From: JAEUTH01 sp039931675
GTDB taxonomy: Bacteria > Bacteroidota > Bacteroidia > AKYH767-A > OLB10
Length of the DNA: 44,261 bases
Direction: 5' to 3'
Assembly (NCBI GenBank): GCA_039931675.1
Contig: JBDTRM010000060.1
Location: 1-44,261 of the forward strand
The first letter of the stretch is position 1. Every line of letters begins with the position of its first letter. The position numbers and the translations under genes were made by a program. Shown in pieces: positions 1 through 6,305 of the stretch. The notes under the pieces are model-generated. The model was given only the letters and a program-made list of their open reading frames with translations. It searched no databases and had not been told where the DNA came from.

Positions 1-179
1 CTATGGGAAGAATAATATCATTACTTTTCGGGAAATAAATAGTTGTTACTCTTTATTGAAATGTTGTATGATGATATGTGCTGCAAAGTAATAGCAACTC
101 AGACTTCCGCATCACAAGCGTGGACGCATTGCGATAGCGCTTCGAAACAGACTTAGGAACAGCGGGGGGTAGGTAGTTA
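1..179. other. Window edge without a supported gene
   Basis: I see no gene I can defend here. Positions 3-38 could be read as the last codons of a plus-strand frame (ending LLFGK, stop TAA), but there is too little to judge. The rest is a mixed-composition spacer with a short G-run just before the stop codon of the minus-strand transglutaminase-like gene. Confidence 0.4.
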
Positions 180-1139
180 TTATTTCGATTGCAATAAAGT
201 TTTATAATAATCAGAGTTCTTAATGTATTCATTCATGCCGGTAATGTTATTGGCCTTTATATAATTTATAGTATCGTCCATGTTTTTCAATGCAGCAATT
301 TTTTCTTCTGATGTTTTTGCTTTTAAACATTTTTCTTCTGCAATAATATAATATAAATATCCTATCCTGTTCATGTCGGCTTTATAAGTAGTGTTTTTAT
401 AAAGGATTGTAGCTAATTCAAATTCATTTGGCGGCAAGATTAGAATACTATTTATACTGTCTTTATAATTAAGCAGGTTTTCTTTTTGCAAGCCCGTAAC
501 AGTATCGCCTATAAACTCTTCAAATGATAATGGGTTTTCCAAAAGTTGAAATACTGAATTGTCGGGATAATGGGATTTAGATATTGTAAAGGGGTCTGCA
601 AGAAAATATTTCTCCTCAAACTTTTTTTGGTAATGATTATTTTGATCTACGTAACCACTACCCCAGGTGGGGTCTATTATAAAAAAATCAGTATCAATTT
701 TAATAATATTCCATGAATGTGCCATCTTTTCCAAAGGCACTCCATTTAACAAACTGTCTTTAGCAAACCCTGCAATTTTTATACATGTAACACCAGAAAT
801 GTCACACATTTTTTTAAAAAGATTTGCATACCCTTCGCATATTGTCCGTTTATAAAATAGAATATAATCTATTTTAAGATTTTCTTCGCTAACATTATCC
901 CTATCATAATTGTATGTATCGTATGATATATTATTTGCAATCCAAACCATAATGCTTCTTACCCTATCAATTGGGTTATTAAATTTTGAAGTCAGATGAT
1001 TTGTTAGCGTATCAATTTTATGAGTATATTTTTGAGGTAATGTCCTCGCATACAAATCCACTTGTGTAAAATCTCTTGTCTGCGCTTTTACACAAGCAGA
1101 CAAAAAAAAGATAAATAGTATGTATAGAATTCGATTCAT
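180..1139 (-). CDS. Transglutaminase-like lipoprotein
   Basis: This is a 319-residue exported protein of the transglutaminase-like/cysteine protease fold. The N-terminus is a lipoprotein signal (MNRILYILFIFFLSAC, lipobox Cys at 16). The three expected catalytic segments are present in order: Cys101 in TICEGYANLF, His141 in AHSWN and Asp156 in IDPTWGSG. In bacteria this fold cleaves or cross-links peptides or is used as a structural domain; the substrate cannot be told from sequence. The C-terminal half (about 190-319) has no motif I recognise. I chose the ATG at 1139 because a TTG five codons upstream would lengthen the signal peptide for no gain. A -7 box sits at 1192-1199. Probably anchored in a membrane facing the periplasm (inference). 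Confidence 0.75.
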   Translation of the reverse strand: MNRILYILFIFFLSACVKAQTRDFTQVDLYARTLPQKYTHKIDTLTNHLTSKFNNPIDRVRSIMVWIANNISYDTYNYDRDNVSEENLKIDYILFYKRTICEGYANLFKKMCDISGVTCIKIAGFAKDSLLNGVPLEKMAHSWNIIKIDTDFFIIDPTWGSGYVDQNNHYQKKFEEKYFLADPFTISKSHYPDNSVFQLLENPLSFEEFIGDTVTGLQKENLLNYKDSINSILILPPNEFELATILYKNTTYKADMNRIGYLYYIIAEEKCLKAKTSEEKIAALKNMDDTINYIKANNITGMNEYIKNSDYYKTLLQSK

Positions 1140-1191
1140 GAAAATTGACTGCAAAGGATCAGGGGTTAAATCAAGTTTTTAACAGAGGAAA

Positions 1192-1199
1192 CAAAGATA
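1192..1199 (-). promoter_or_regulatory. Putative -7 promoter box
   Basis: Read on the minus strand the sequence is TATCTTTG, an exact match to the Bacteroidota -7 consensus TAnnTTTG, 53 bases upstream of the ATG at 1139. No TTG is found at the usual -33 distance, so this is a partial match. Confidence 0.4.
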
Positions 1200-1311
1200 T
1201 ATTTTCAAATTAGTTAGTGGGTGGGCTTAGATGCGTTCCAAGTCATGCAGCGGCACAAGGCAAGGGAAGACTTGAAACAGGTGGGGCTCTGAGAAACAGA
1301 GCGTTGGGTTA

Positions 1312-1641
1312 TTATTTTGTGTTCAGTATTTTTTCCCATACTATTAAATCGTTTATTAAATTGGTATCGTTTGCACCTTTATATAAATAACCCCCTCCCC
1401 CTTTTTCACAGCTTGCATTTATTCCTGTTGCTTTTTCATAGTAGGCAATTTGAAAGCTAAGACATAAAAGGTTAGTGGTATCTGAGTTGATAAACTCTTT
1501 CGTAAAATTAACTTTCTGCTTATCTGATATTTTATTAAATAAATACTCTTCTGTTTCGCATACACTTGAGTGCTTTGAAGGCTGTATTGATTTGCAACTA
1601 CCAATACAAAACATTATAATTAATACAATTAACCATTTCAT
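1312..1641 (-). CDS. Small orphan lipoprotein
   Basis: A 109-residue protein of unknown function. It begins with a hydrophobic signal ending in a lipobox (MFCIGSC, Cys at 16), so it is probably a lipoprotein. The mature part is polar with several Cys residues and a short Gly run (CEKGGGGY) followed by YKGANDTN. I recognise no family. It lies on the same strand as the transglutaminase-like lipoprotein, 172 bases upstream of its start, so co-transcription is possible but not shown. Start is a clear ATG before a Lys-Trp-hydrophobic run. Confidence 0.55.
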   Translation of the reverse strand: MKWLIVLIIMFCIGSCKSIQPSKHSSVCETEEYLFNKISDKQKVNFTKEFINSDTTNLLCLSFQIAYYEKATGINASCEKGGGGYLYKGANDTNLINDLIVWEKILNTK

Positions 1642-1723
1642 TTTATGGAGTTTTTTTATCAGTCATGGGGGCAATAAGTTCATCTATTCCACCAGCTTTT
1701 TTAGGAGCCATCCACCACCCCAG

Positions 1724-1745
1724 GGCGCAAGGGTCCCCTTGTGCC
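1724..1745. repeat. Short inverted repeat in spacer
   Basis: GGCGCAAGGG and CCCTTGTGCC are separated by two bases and pair with one mismatch, forming a GC-rich hairpin in the 134-base spacer between the small lipoprotein and the acyltransferase stop codon. No U-run follows on either strand, so it is not a canonical terminator. Confidence 0.45.
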
Positions 1746-1775
1746 GCAAATAGACCCCAACACCTAAATCGTTAT

Positions 1776-2678
1776 TTAATTGTCTCTTGCTTCCTGCTCC
1801 TTCATTTCCGCAGGTCTCTTCCGCTTCCACCTGCGATGCGTCCACAGCCAATACTCAGGTGCTTCGATAATGTTTTTTTCTAACATGCGTGTATGTGTTT
1901 CGGTAATCCATGCATGTGGTTGCACGGATGGATCATCGCATACTAAATCATAACGAAGTGTGTAGCTGCCGCGTTTTAATTTTTGGATGTTGGCATAGAG
2001 GACAACGTAATTATATTTCTTAGCATACTTCTCAGGTCCGAAAAAAACAGGAGTATCCTGGTTTAAGAATTGCATCCAGTGGCAACGATTTACATTTGAT
2101 GGAGTTTGGTCGGCAATAAAGCCATACATGGCAGGGCGTCCTTCATTATCTTCGAAGCATTGAGGCACATCGGCCACAGCCACTAAATTAAGTTCAAAAC
2201 GTTTGCGGGATTGTTTTACTTTCTCATTCCAGAATTTATTTTGCAATGGCGCATATATTCCAAAGTCAACATGATCAGAATGGCATGAAAAAATTTGTGC
2301 GCCCCATTCCCAGTTTGCATAATGCGAAGTGATGCCTATGATGCTTTTGCCTTGCTTATAATAATGCTGCAATAAATCAGCGTTTTGCACCACTATATGC
2401 TTTTCAATAAAGGCACGCGAGGCTGTAAAGGATTTTAAGGTTTCAACAACAACATCGCAAAAGTGGTGGTAAAATTTTTTCGCAATCGCTTTAATCTCAC
2501 CTTCGCTTTTACCGGGAAATGAATTACGCAGGTTTTGCATCACCACAGGTTTACGATATGGAACAGCATACCAAATCACAACATAAAGAAAATCGGAAAT
2601 GGCATACAACACCCGTAAAGGCAAATAGGAAATAGGAATTACTATTAAATAATATAGCAGGAAACTAAAAATTATCAT
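1776..2678 (-). CDS. LpxL/HtrB-family lipid A acyltransferase
   Basis: A 300-residue member of the LpxL/LpxM (HtrB) lysophospholipid acyltransferase family, which transfers a secondary acyl chain onto the lipid A precursor at the inner membrane. The hallmark HX4E catalytic motif is visible as HYANWE (His119-Glu124), preceded by an N-terminal membrane anchor (residues 1-38) and followed by the FIADQTP segment (about 188) typical of the family. Length matches the family's usual 290-310 residues. The start is an ATG at 2678, with an exact -7 box only five bases upstream, suggesting a very short or absent leader. The Lys/Arg-rich C-terminus (RRWKRKRPAE) is usual for a peripheral inner-membrane enzyme. 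Bacteroidota often carry one such late acyltransferase. Confidence 0.88.
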   Translation of the reverse strand: MIIFSFLLYYLIVIPISYLPLRVLYAISDFLYVVIWYAVPYRKPVVMQNLRNSFPGKSEGEIKAIAKKFYHHFCDVVVETLKSFTASRAFIEKHIVVQNADLLQHYYKQGKSIIGITSHYANWEWGAQIFSCHSDHVDFGIYAPLQNKFWNEKVKQSRKRFELNLVAVADVPQCFEDNEGRPAMYGFIADQTPSNVNRCHWMQFLNQDTPVFFGPEKYAKKYNYVVLYANIQKLKRGSYTLRYDLVCDDPSVQPHAWITETHTRMLEKNIIEAPEYWLWTHRRWKRKRPAEMKEQEARDN

Positions 2679-2682
2679 GCCG

Positions 2683-2690
2683 CAAACTTA
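2683..2690 (-). promoter_or_regulatory. Putative -7 box, near-leaderless
   Basis: TAAGTTTG on the minus strand matches TAnnTTTG exactly and ends five bases before the acyltransferase ATG, so a start point about seven bases downstream would fall on or beside the start codon. No clear -33 TTG. Confidence 0.35.
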
Positions 2691-2777
2691 GGGATTTATA
2701 CATAAAACCGTGTAATTTATTGCTACCGTTCAATTGCGGGATTGATGGCAAAAACGACTTTTCTTTACAGGAAGAAA

Positions 2778-2886
2778 AACCTTAGTAGAAAAAATCAATC
2801 CAGAAAGCAAACCTTATAACCTTATTTTCTAAGAGCAAAATAAGCTAATAAGGTTTTGATGTATCGCGGTCTTTTCTACTAAGGTT
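2778..2886. repeat. Nested palindromic repeat, copy 1
   Basis: A 109-bp element with a perfect 15-bp terminal inverted repeat (AACCTTAGTAGAAAA at 2778-2792, complement at 2872-2886) enclosing a second inverted repeat of 20 bp (2809-2828 and 2837-2856, 18 of 20 paired, 8-base loop). Both stems begin with the word AACCTTA. A second copy lies at 9815-9923. It occupies the divergent spacer between the acyltransferase and the first rhomboid gene. It encodes no protein; its architecture resembles a MITE or REP-like element (inference). Confidence 0.85.
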
Positions 2887-3068
2887 AAAAAATAAGGACG
2901 ATGCCACAATTCTCTGGGAGCAAAAATTTATCCCGGTACCACAATATCATAACAATTAATGGCTCAAGACGTTATGATGCTATCAAAAAAGATTTCAGTA
3001 TTTCGTTGTTTTCATTTTTACGTAATTGCACCTCAAATAAATTACTCGTTTAGCCGACATCATCATTT

Positions 3069-3911
3069 ATGGATAATTATTATCGCCCTGCCAGTTACAG
3101 CTTACTCCCGCCTGTTATAAAATGGATGCTCATTATTAACACTGCAATGTTTTTAATAACACTCGCTGCGCAACAATTAGGATACGAAGATGTTTTAATA
3201 AATTTTTTGGCGCTGCATTATTTTGGTTCCAATTTATTTTTTCCGCACCAGTTGGTTACTTATGCCTTTATGCATGGCGGATGGCCGCACCTTCTTTTAA
3301 ACATGTTTGCATTATGGATGTTCGGCACCATGGTTGAAAACACATGGGGCAGCAAGCGGTTTTTAATTTATTATATGTTTACGGCAATTGGTGCCGGGCT
3401 TACGCACTGGGCATTTCAGTATTATGAAATAGCGCCTCTTGCACATCATGTAAATGCTTTTATTGAAAATCCTGATCCAGGCGATTTGCGATTATTGTTT
3501 GATCAGAATTCTGCTAACTTGTCAACTGAAAGTATTGACCAAACTGAAAATCTTATAGCTTCATATAAAAGCGAGCCTAAAAATCCAATGTATATAAAAG
3601 CTGCAACCGATTTTGCCAGTCAGCTTCTTGCATTAAAATCCAACAGTCCTGTGTTAGGTGCTTCGGGAGCTGTGTTTGGTGTGTTGCTGGCCTTCGGCAT
3701 GTTGTTTCCGAATATGTTGATCTACATTTATTTTTTGTTTCCTGTAAAAGCAAAATATGTTGTGGCCGCTTATGGTTTGATGGAAATTTATTATGCAGTT
3801 CAAAATAATCCCGGAGACAATGTTGCACATCTTGCACACTTAGGAGGAATGTTATTCGGTATAATTTTAATTTTGCTTTGGCGGAGGAGGGGGAGTTCGA
3901 GGTGGGGATAG
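3069..3911 (+). CDS. Rhomboid intramembrane serine protease (shortened tail)
   Basis: A 280-residue rhomboid protease that cuts substrates within the membrane. The family signs are all visible: HGGWPHLLLNMFALW in the second helix region (His and Asn of the oxyanion site), the catalytic serine in GASG (Ser199) and the catalytic histidine in AHLAHLGG (His257), with about six membrane segments. A polar insertion (about 125-195) separates the third helix region from the GASG helix. The reading frame ends in RRRGSSRWG at an amber codon; immediately downstream and in the same frame lie 35 more codons, mostly Gly-Ser alternation, ending in KYYVDKL and TAA. The tail may therefore have been lost to a nonsense change. 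The neighbour downstream is a second rhomboid, 237 bases away. Confidence 0.93.
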   Translation: MDNYYRPASYSLLPPVIKWMLIINTAMFLITLAAQQLGYEDVLINFLALHYFGSNLFFPHQLVTYAFMHGGWPHLLLNMFALWMFGTMVENTWGSKRFLIYYMFTAIGAGLTHWAFQYYEIAPLAHHVNAFIENPDPGDLRLLFDQNSANLSTESIDQTENLIASYKSEPKNPMYIKAATDFASQLLALKSNSPVLGASGAVFGVLLAFGMLFPNMLIYIYFLFPVKAKYVVAAYGLMEIYYAVQNNPGDNVAHLAHLGGMLFGIILILLWRRRGSSRWG

Positions 3912-4019
3912 TTTAGTGGCAGCGGTAGTGGTAGCGGTAGTGGTAGCGGTAGTGGTAGTGGTAGTGATAGCGGAAGCAGGCAAGATGCAAAAGGAAAATA
4001 TTATGTGGACAAATTGTAA
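3912..4019 (+). other. In-frame Gly-Ser tail beyond amber stop
   Basis: Following the TAG at 3909-3911 the same frame stays open for 35 codons: Phe, then about ten Ser-Gly pairs, then a charged end QDAKGKYYVDKL and TAA. The DNA is a hexamer tandem repeat GGTAGT/GGTAGC at about 3918-3966. Low-complexity DNA alone would also give a Gly-Ser reading, but the non-repetitive charged end is also in frame, which favours a former or conditional C-terminal extension. Confidence 0.5.
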
Positions 4020-4022
4020 CAG

Positions 4023-4051
4023 TTGTAGTAGCGGGAGTTTTCGTACATTTA
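4023..4051 (+). promoter_or_regulatory. Possible promoter for second rhomboid
   Basis: TTG at 4023-4025 and TACATTTA at 4044-4051 are 18 bases apart, close to the Bacteroidota TTG / TAnnTTTG arrangement with one mismatch in the -7 box. It lies 98 bases before the second rhomboid's ATG. Weak evidence. Confidence 0.25.
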
Positions 4052-4148
4052 CTTTGCAATAAAAATTTTGAGAAAATGAATTTATGGTTCGCAAAAAATA
4101 TGGTTTGTGAATTGTTTTAAGAAATAAAAAAATAAAGAAAGAGAAACG

Positions 4149-5048
4149 ATGAATTTATGGGATGATATAAAAATCCGTTTCAGATCAGGTGATACGCTGC
4201 TGCGGATTATCTTTATCAATATTGCTGTGTTTCTGATTATCAACCTGGCGCTTTTAATTTTCTGGGCTGCCGGATTGAATGATGCACGTTTGCAATGGGT
4301 TATTGAGAAATTCGAGTTTGCTGAATATCTTCCTATATTATTATATCAACCGTGGAGTGCAATAACGCACATGTTTATGCACATCGGTTTTGGTCACATC
4401 TTCTGGAACATGTTATTGTTTTACTGGATAGGACAAATTTTTACCGAATACTTAGGAGGCAAAAAACTATTGAGCGTTTATTTGCTTGGCGGATTGTTCG
4501 CCATTTTTTTCCAGGTGCTTATTATGAATGTTGTTCCTGCATTAAGAGTCTATGTAACACCCGGCAGTTATGCATTAGGTGCATCTGCATCGGTCAATGC
4601 ATGCCTTGTTGCCATTGCTACATTAATTCCGGATTACACTGTTTTTCTTTTATTGTTAGGTCCTGTAAGATTAAAATATATTGCGGCAACAGTGGTGGTG
4701 ATTTCACTTATCAACATTCCTAACGGAAACGCTGGGGGTGAAATAGCACATATTGGCGGGGCATTGTTTGGTTTTATATACACCAAGCAACTCAGGCAAG
4801 GCAATGACTTAGGTGGCTGGCTCACAAAATTTTTTGAAAAAATTACCAGGCCAAAATCACGATCGCGTATGCGGGTGGAGCGTAGCCGTAGAACTGTTAC
4901 TGATGAAGCATATAAAGAAAGTAAGAAGTATGATGAGGAAACTATTGACCGCATACTTGATAAAATCAGCAAGTCGGGTTACAGCAGTTTAACTAAGGAA
5001 GAAAAAGAAATTCTGTTTAGCGTAAGCGATAAGAATAAACAAGAATAA
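4149..5048 (+). CDS. Rhomboid protease with C-terminal cytoplasmic domain
   Basis: A 299-residue rhomboid-family intramembrane protease. HMFMHIGFGHIFWNMLLFYW carries the oxyanion His/Asn, GASA holds the catalytic serine (Ser146; the usual Gly after Ser is Ala here) and AHIGG holds the catalytic histidine (His201). After the last helix (about 200-212) comes a basic linker (RPKSRSRMRVERSRR) and a short helical domain (about 255-295, DEETIDRILDKISKSGYSSL followed by TKEEKEILF) that is common at the ends of Bacteroidota rhomboids. The first rhomboid upstream lacks this domain. The Ala in place of Gly after the catalytic serine is unusual but need not abolish activity. Physiological substrate unknown. 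Confidence 0.92.
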   Translation: MNLWDDIKIRFRSGDTLLRIIFINIAVFLIINLALLIFWAAGLNDARLQWVIEKFEFAEYLPILLYQPWSAITHMFMHIGFGHIFWNMLLFYWIGQIFTEYLGGKKLLSVYLLGGLFAIFFQVLIMNVVPALRVYVTPGSYALGASASVNACLVAIATLIPDYTVFLLLLGPVRLKYIAATVVVISLINIPNGNAGGEIAHIGGALFGFIYTKQLRQGNDLGGWLTKFFEKITRPKSRSRMRVERSRRTVTDEAYKESKKYDEETIDRILDKISKSGYSSLTKEEKEILFSVSDKNKQE

Positions 5049-5051
5049 AGA

Positions 5052-5130
5052 GGCAATTGGCAATTGGCAAAGGGCAAGAAGCAAGAAATAAAGCAGCAAG
5101 TGGCAAGTGGCAAGAGGCAAGAAGCAATTA
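5052..5130. repeat. Degenerate short tandem repeat
   Basis: The spacer after the second rhomboid is built from repeats of GGCAAGTGGCAAGAGGCAA-like words (unit about 7 bases, GGCAAGW), a type of simple repeat frequent between genes in Bacteroidota. No coding potential. Confidence 0.7.
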
Positions 5131-5193
5131 TTTAATTTCTCCTCAACTGATAATAATTGACTGATTCCCCATTACCAATTTTAACCATGATTA

Positions 5194-6303
5194 ATGAAAG
5201 AAAAACGCAAGCGTTCCTCAGTAGGTAAATTACTTTTTCTGTTTTCAATTGCAGTTGCAATTACGCTTAGCTTAGGCATTTTCGCATCATACATCAGTCC
5301 TGCCAGATTCTGGGCGCCTGCATTTTTCGGATTGTTGTTTTTATACGTTTATCCCGTAAATTTTTTGTTTATAATTTATTATGCTTTGCGCAGACGCAAA
5401 CATATTATTGTGCCCTTGATTCCTGCAGTTTTAGGATTTACTATTTTTTTACATGCTGTGAATTTTATTCCGGCTGCCAAACAAGAGCATCCCGAAGGAA
5501 TAAAAGTAATGAGTTACAATGTGAGGCTTTTTGATTTGTATAACTGGAGCCATAACCGTGAAACACGTGCAAAAATATTCAACTACCTTACTGAGGAAGC
5601 TCCTGATATTGCCTGTTTCCAGGAGTACTACACCGAAGACAGCGAGGCTTTCAGAAATACTGATACGCTTGTTGAGATTTTAAAAACACCATATTACCAA
5701 TATAATTACACCACGCACAGGGTTCATAATACCAGGCACTGGGGCATTATCTTGTTCTCAAAATTTCCGATTATCAATAAAGGTGAAATTAATTTTGAAA
5801 CCAAAGGCTCAAACACCGCCACCTTTGCTGATATATTAGTAAATAAAGACACGATAAGAATTTACAATGCACACTTGGAAAGCATACGTTTTAAAAAACC
5901 TGATTACGAATATGTATCAGACTTTAAAGATAATGTGGAAGAAAAAAACTGGAGTGGATTGAGACGCATATACAACAGGTTAAAAAATGCATTTATAAAA
6001 CGGGCTGTTGAAACTGACCAAATTGCCGGACACATGAAAGCATGTAATTACCCGATTATTTTTTGCGGTGATTTTAACGACCCGCCTTCCTCCTACACTT
6101 ATAGTTGCTTTTCCGGATTTTTGAAAGATGCTTTCAAACAAGGAGATGCTGGTTTCGGAGCTACTTATAACGGGCCTTTCCCGGCCTTCAGAATTGATTA
6201 CATTATGCATTCACCTGCAATAAAAGCCACAAGCTTTAAAGTGGTGCGTAACGATCTTTCTGATCATTGCCCTGTGGTAGCTTATTTAAAAATAGGAGAA
6301 TAA
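5194..6303 (+). CDS. Membrane-anchored endonuclease/exonuclease/phosphatase-family protein
   Basis: A 369-residue protein with three hydrophobic segments (about 10-35, 38-62, 68-92) followed by an endonuclease/exonuclease/phosphatase (EEP) domain facing the periplasm. The EEP motifs are complete: MSYNVRLFD (Asn, about 107), CFQEYY (Glu, about 142), the catalytic GDFND (about 292) and the terminal SDHCPV (about 357). The fold covers DNases, inositol phosphatases and sphingomyelinases; in Bacteroidota this TM+EEP layout is common and of unknown substrate. The ATG follows a spacer of 145 bases after the rhomboid, so the two may share a transcript. The next gene is convergent and its stop codon is two bases away. 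Confidence 0.85.
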   Translation: MKEKRKRSSVGKLLFLFSIAVAITLSLGIFASYISPARFWAPAFFGLLFLYVYPVNFLFIIYYALRRRKHIIVPLIPAVLGFTIFLHAVNFIPAAKQEHPEGIKVMSYNVRLFDLYNWSHNRETRAKIFNYLTEEAPDIACFQEYYTEDSEAFRNTDTLVEILKTPYYQYNYTTHRVHNTRHWGIILFSKFPIINKGEINFETKGSNTATFADILVNKDTIRIYNAHLESIRFKKPDYEYVSDFKDNVEEKNWSGLRRIYNRLKNAFIKRAVETDQIAGHMKACNYPIIFCGDFNDPPSSYTYSCFSGFLKDAFKQGDAGFGATYNGPFPAFRIDYIMHSPAIKATSFKVVRNDLSDHCPVVAYLKIGE

Positions 6304-6305
6304 CT

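Larger units (their letters stand above)
2679..3068. other. Divergent intergenic region (390 bp)
   Basis: This spacer separates the minus-strand acyltransferase from the plus-strand rhomboid gene. It holds a -7 box for the minus gene at its left end and the nested palindromic element in its middle. I see no open frame of note and no consensus promoter for the rhomboid gene in the 180 bases to the right of the repeat. Confidence 0.6.

Noticed and set aside
1..38. Possible 3' end of a plus-strand gene ending LLFGK
   Set aside because: Too short to show coding character, and no conserved motif.
1286..1302. GCTCTG/CAGAGC hairpin after the small lipoprotein gene as terminator
   Set aside because: Six-bp stem with no T-run on the minus strand.
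2778..2886. Nested palindrome as a simple intrinsic terminator
   Set aside because: It is between divergent genes, so no transcript is expected to end there, and the same element recurs at 9815.
4075..4119. Short frame MNLWFAKNMVCELF resembling the start of the second rhomboid (MNLWDD)
   Set aside because: Only four residues match and the frame stops after 14 codons.
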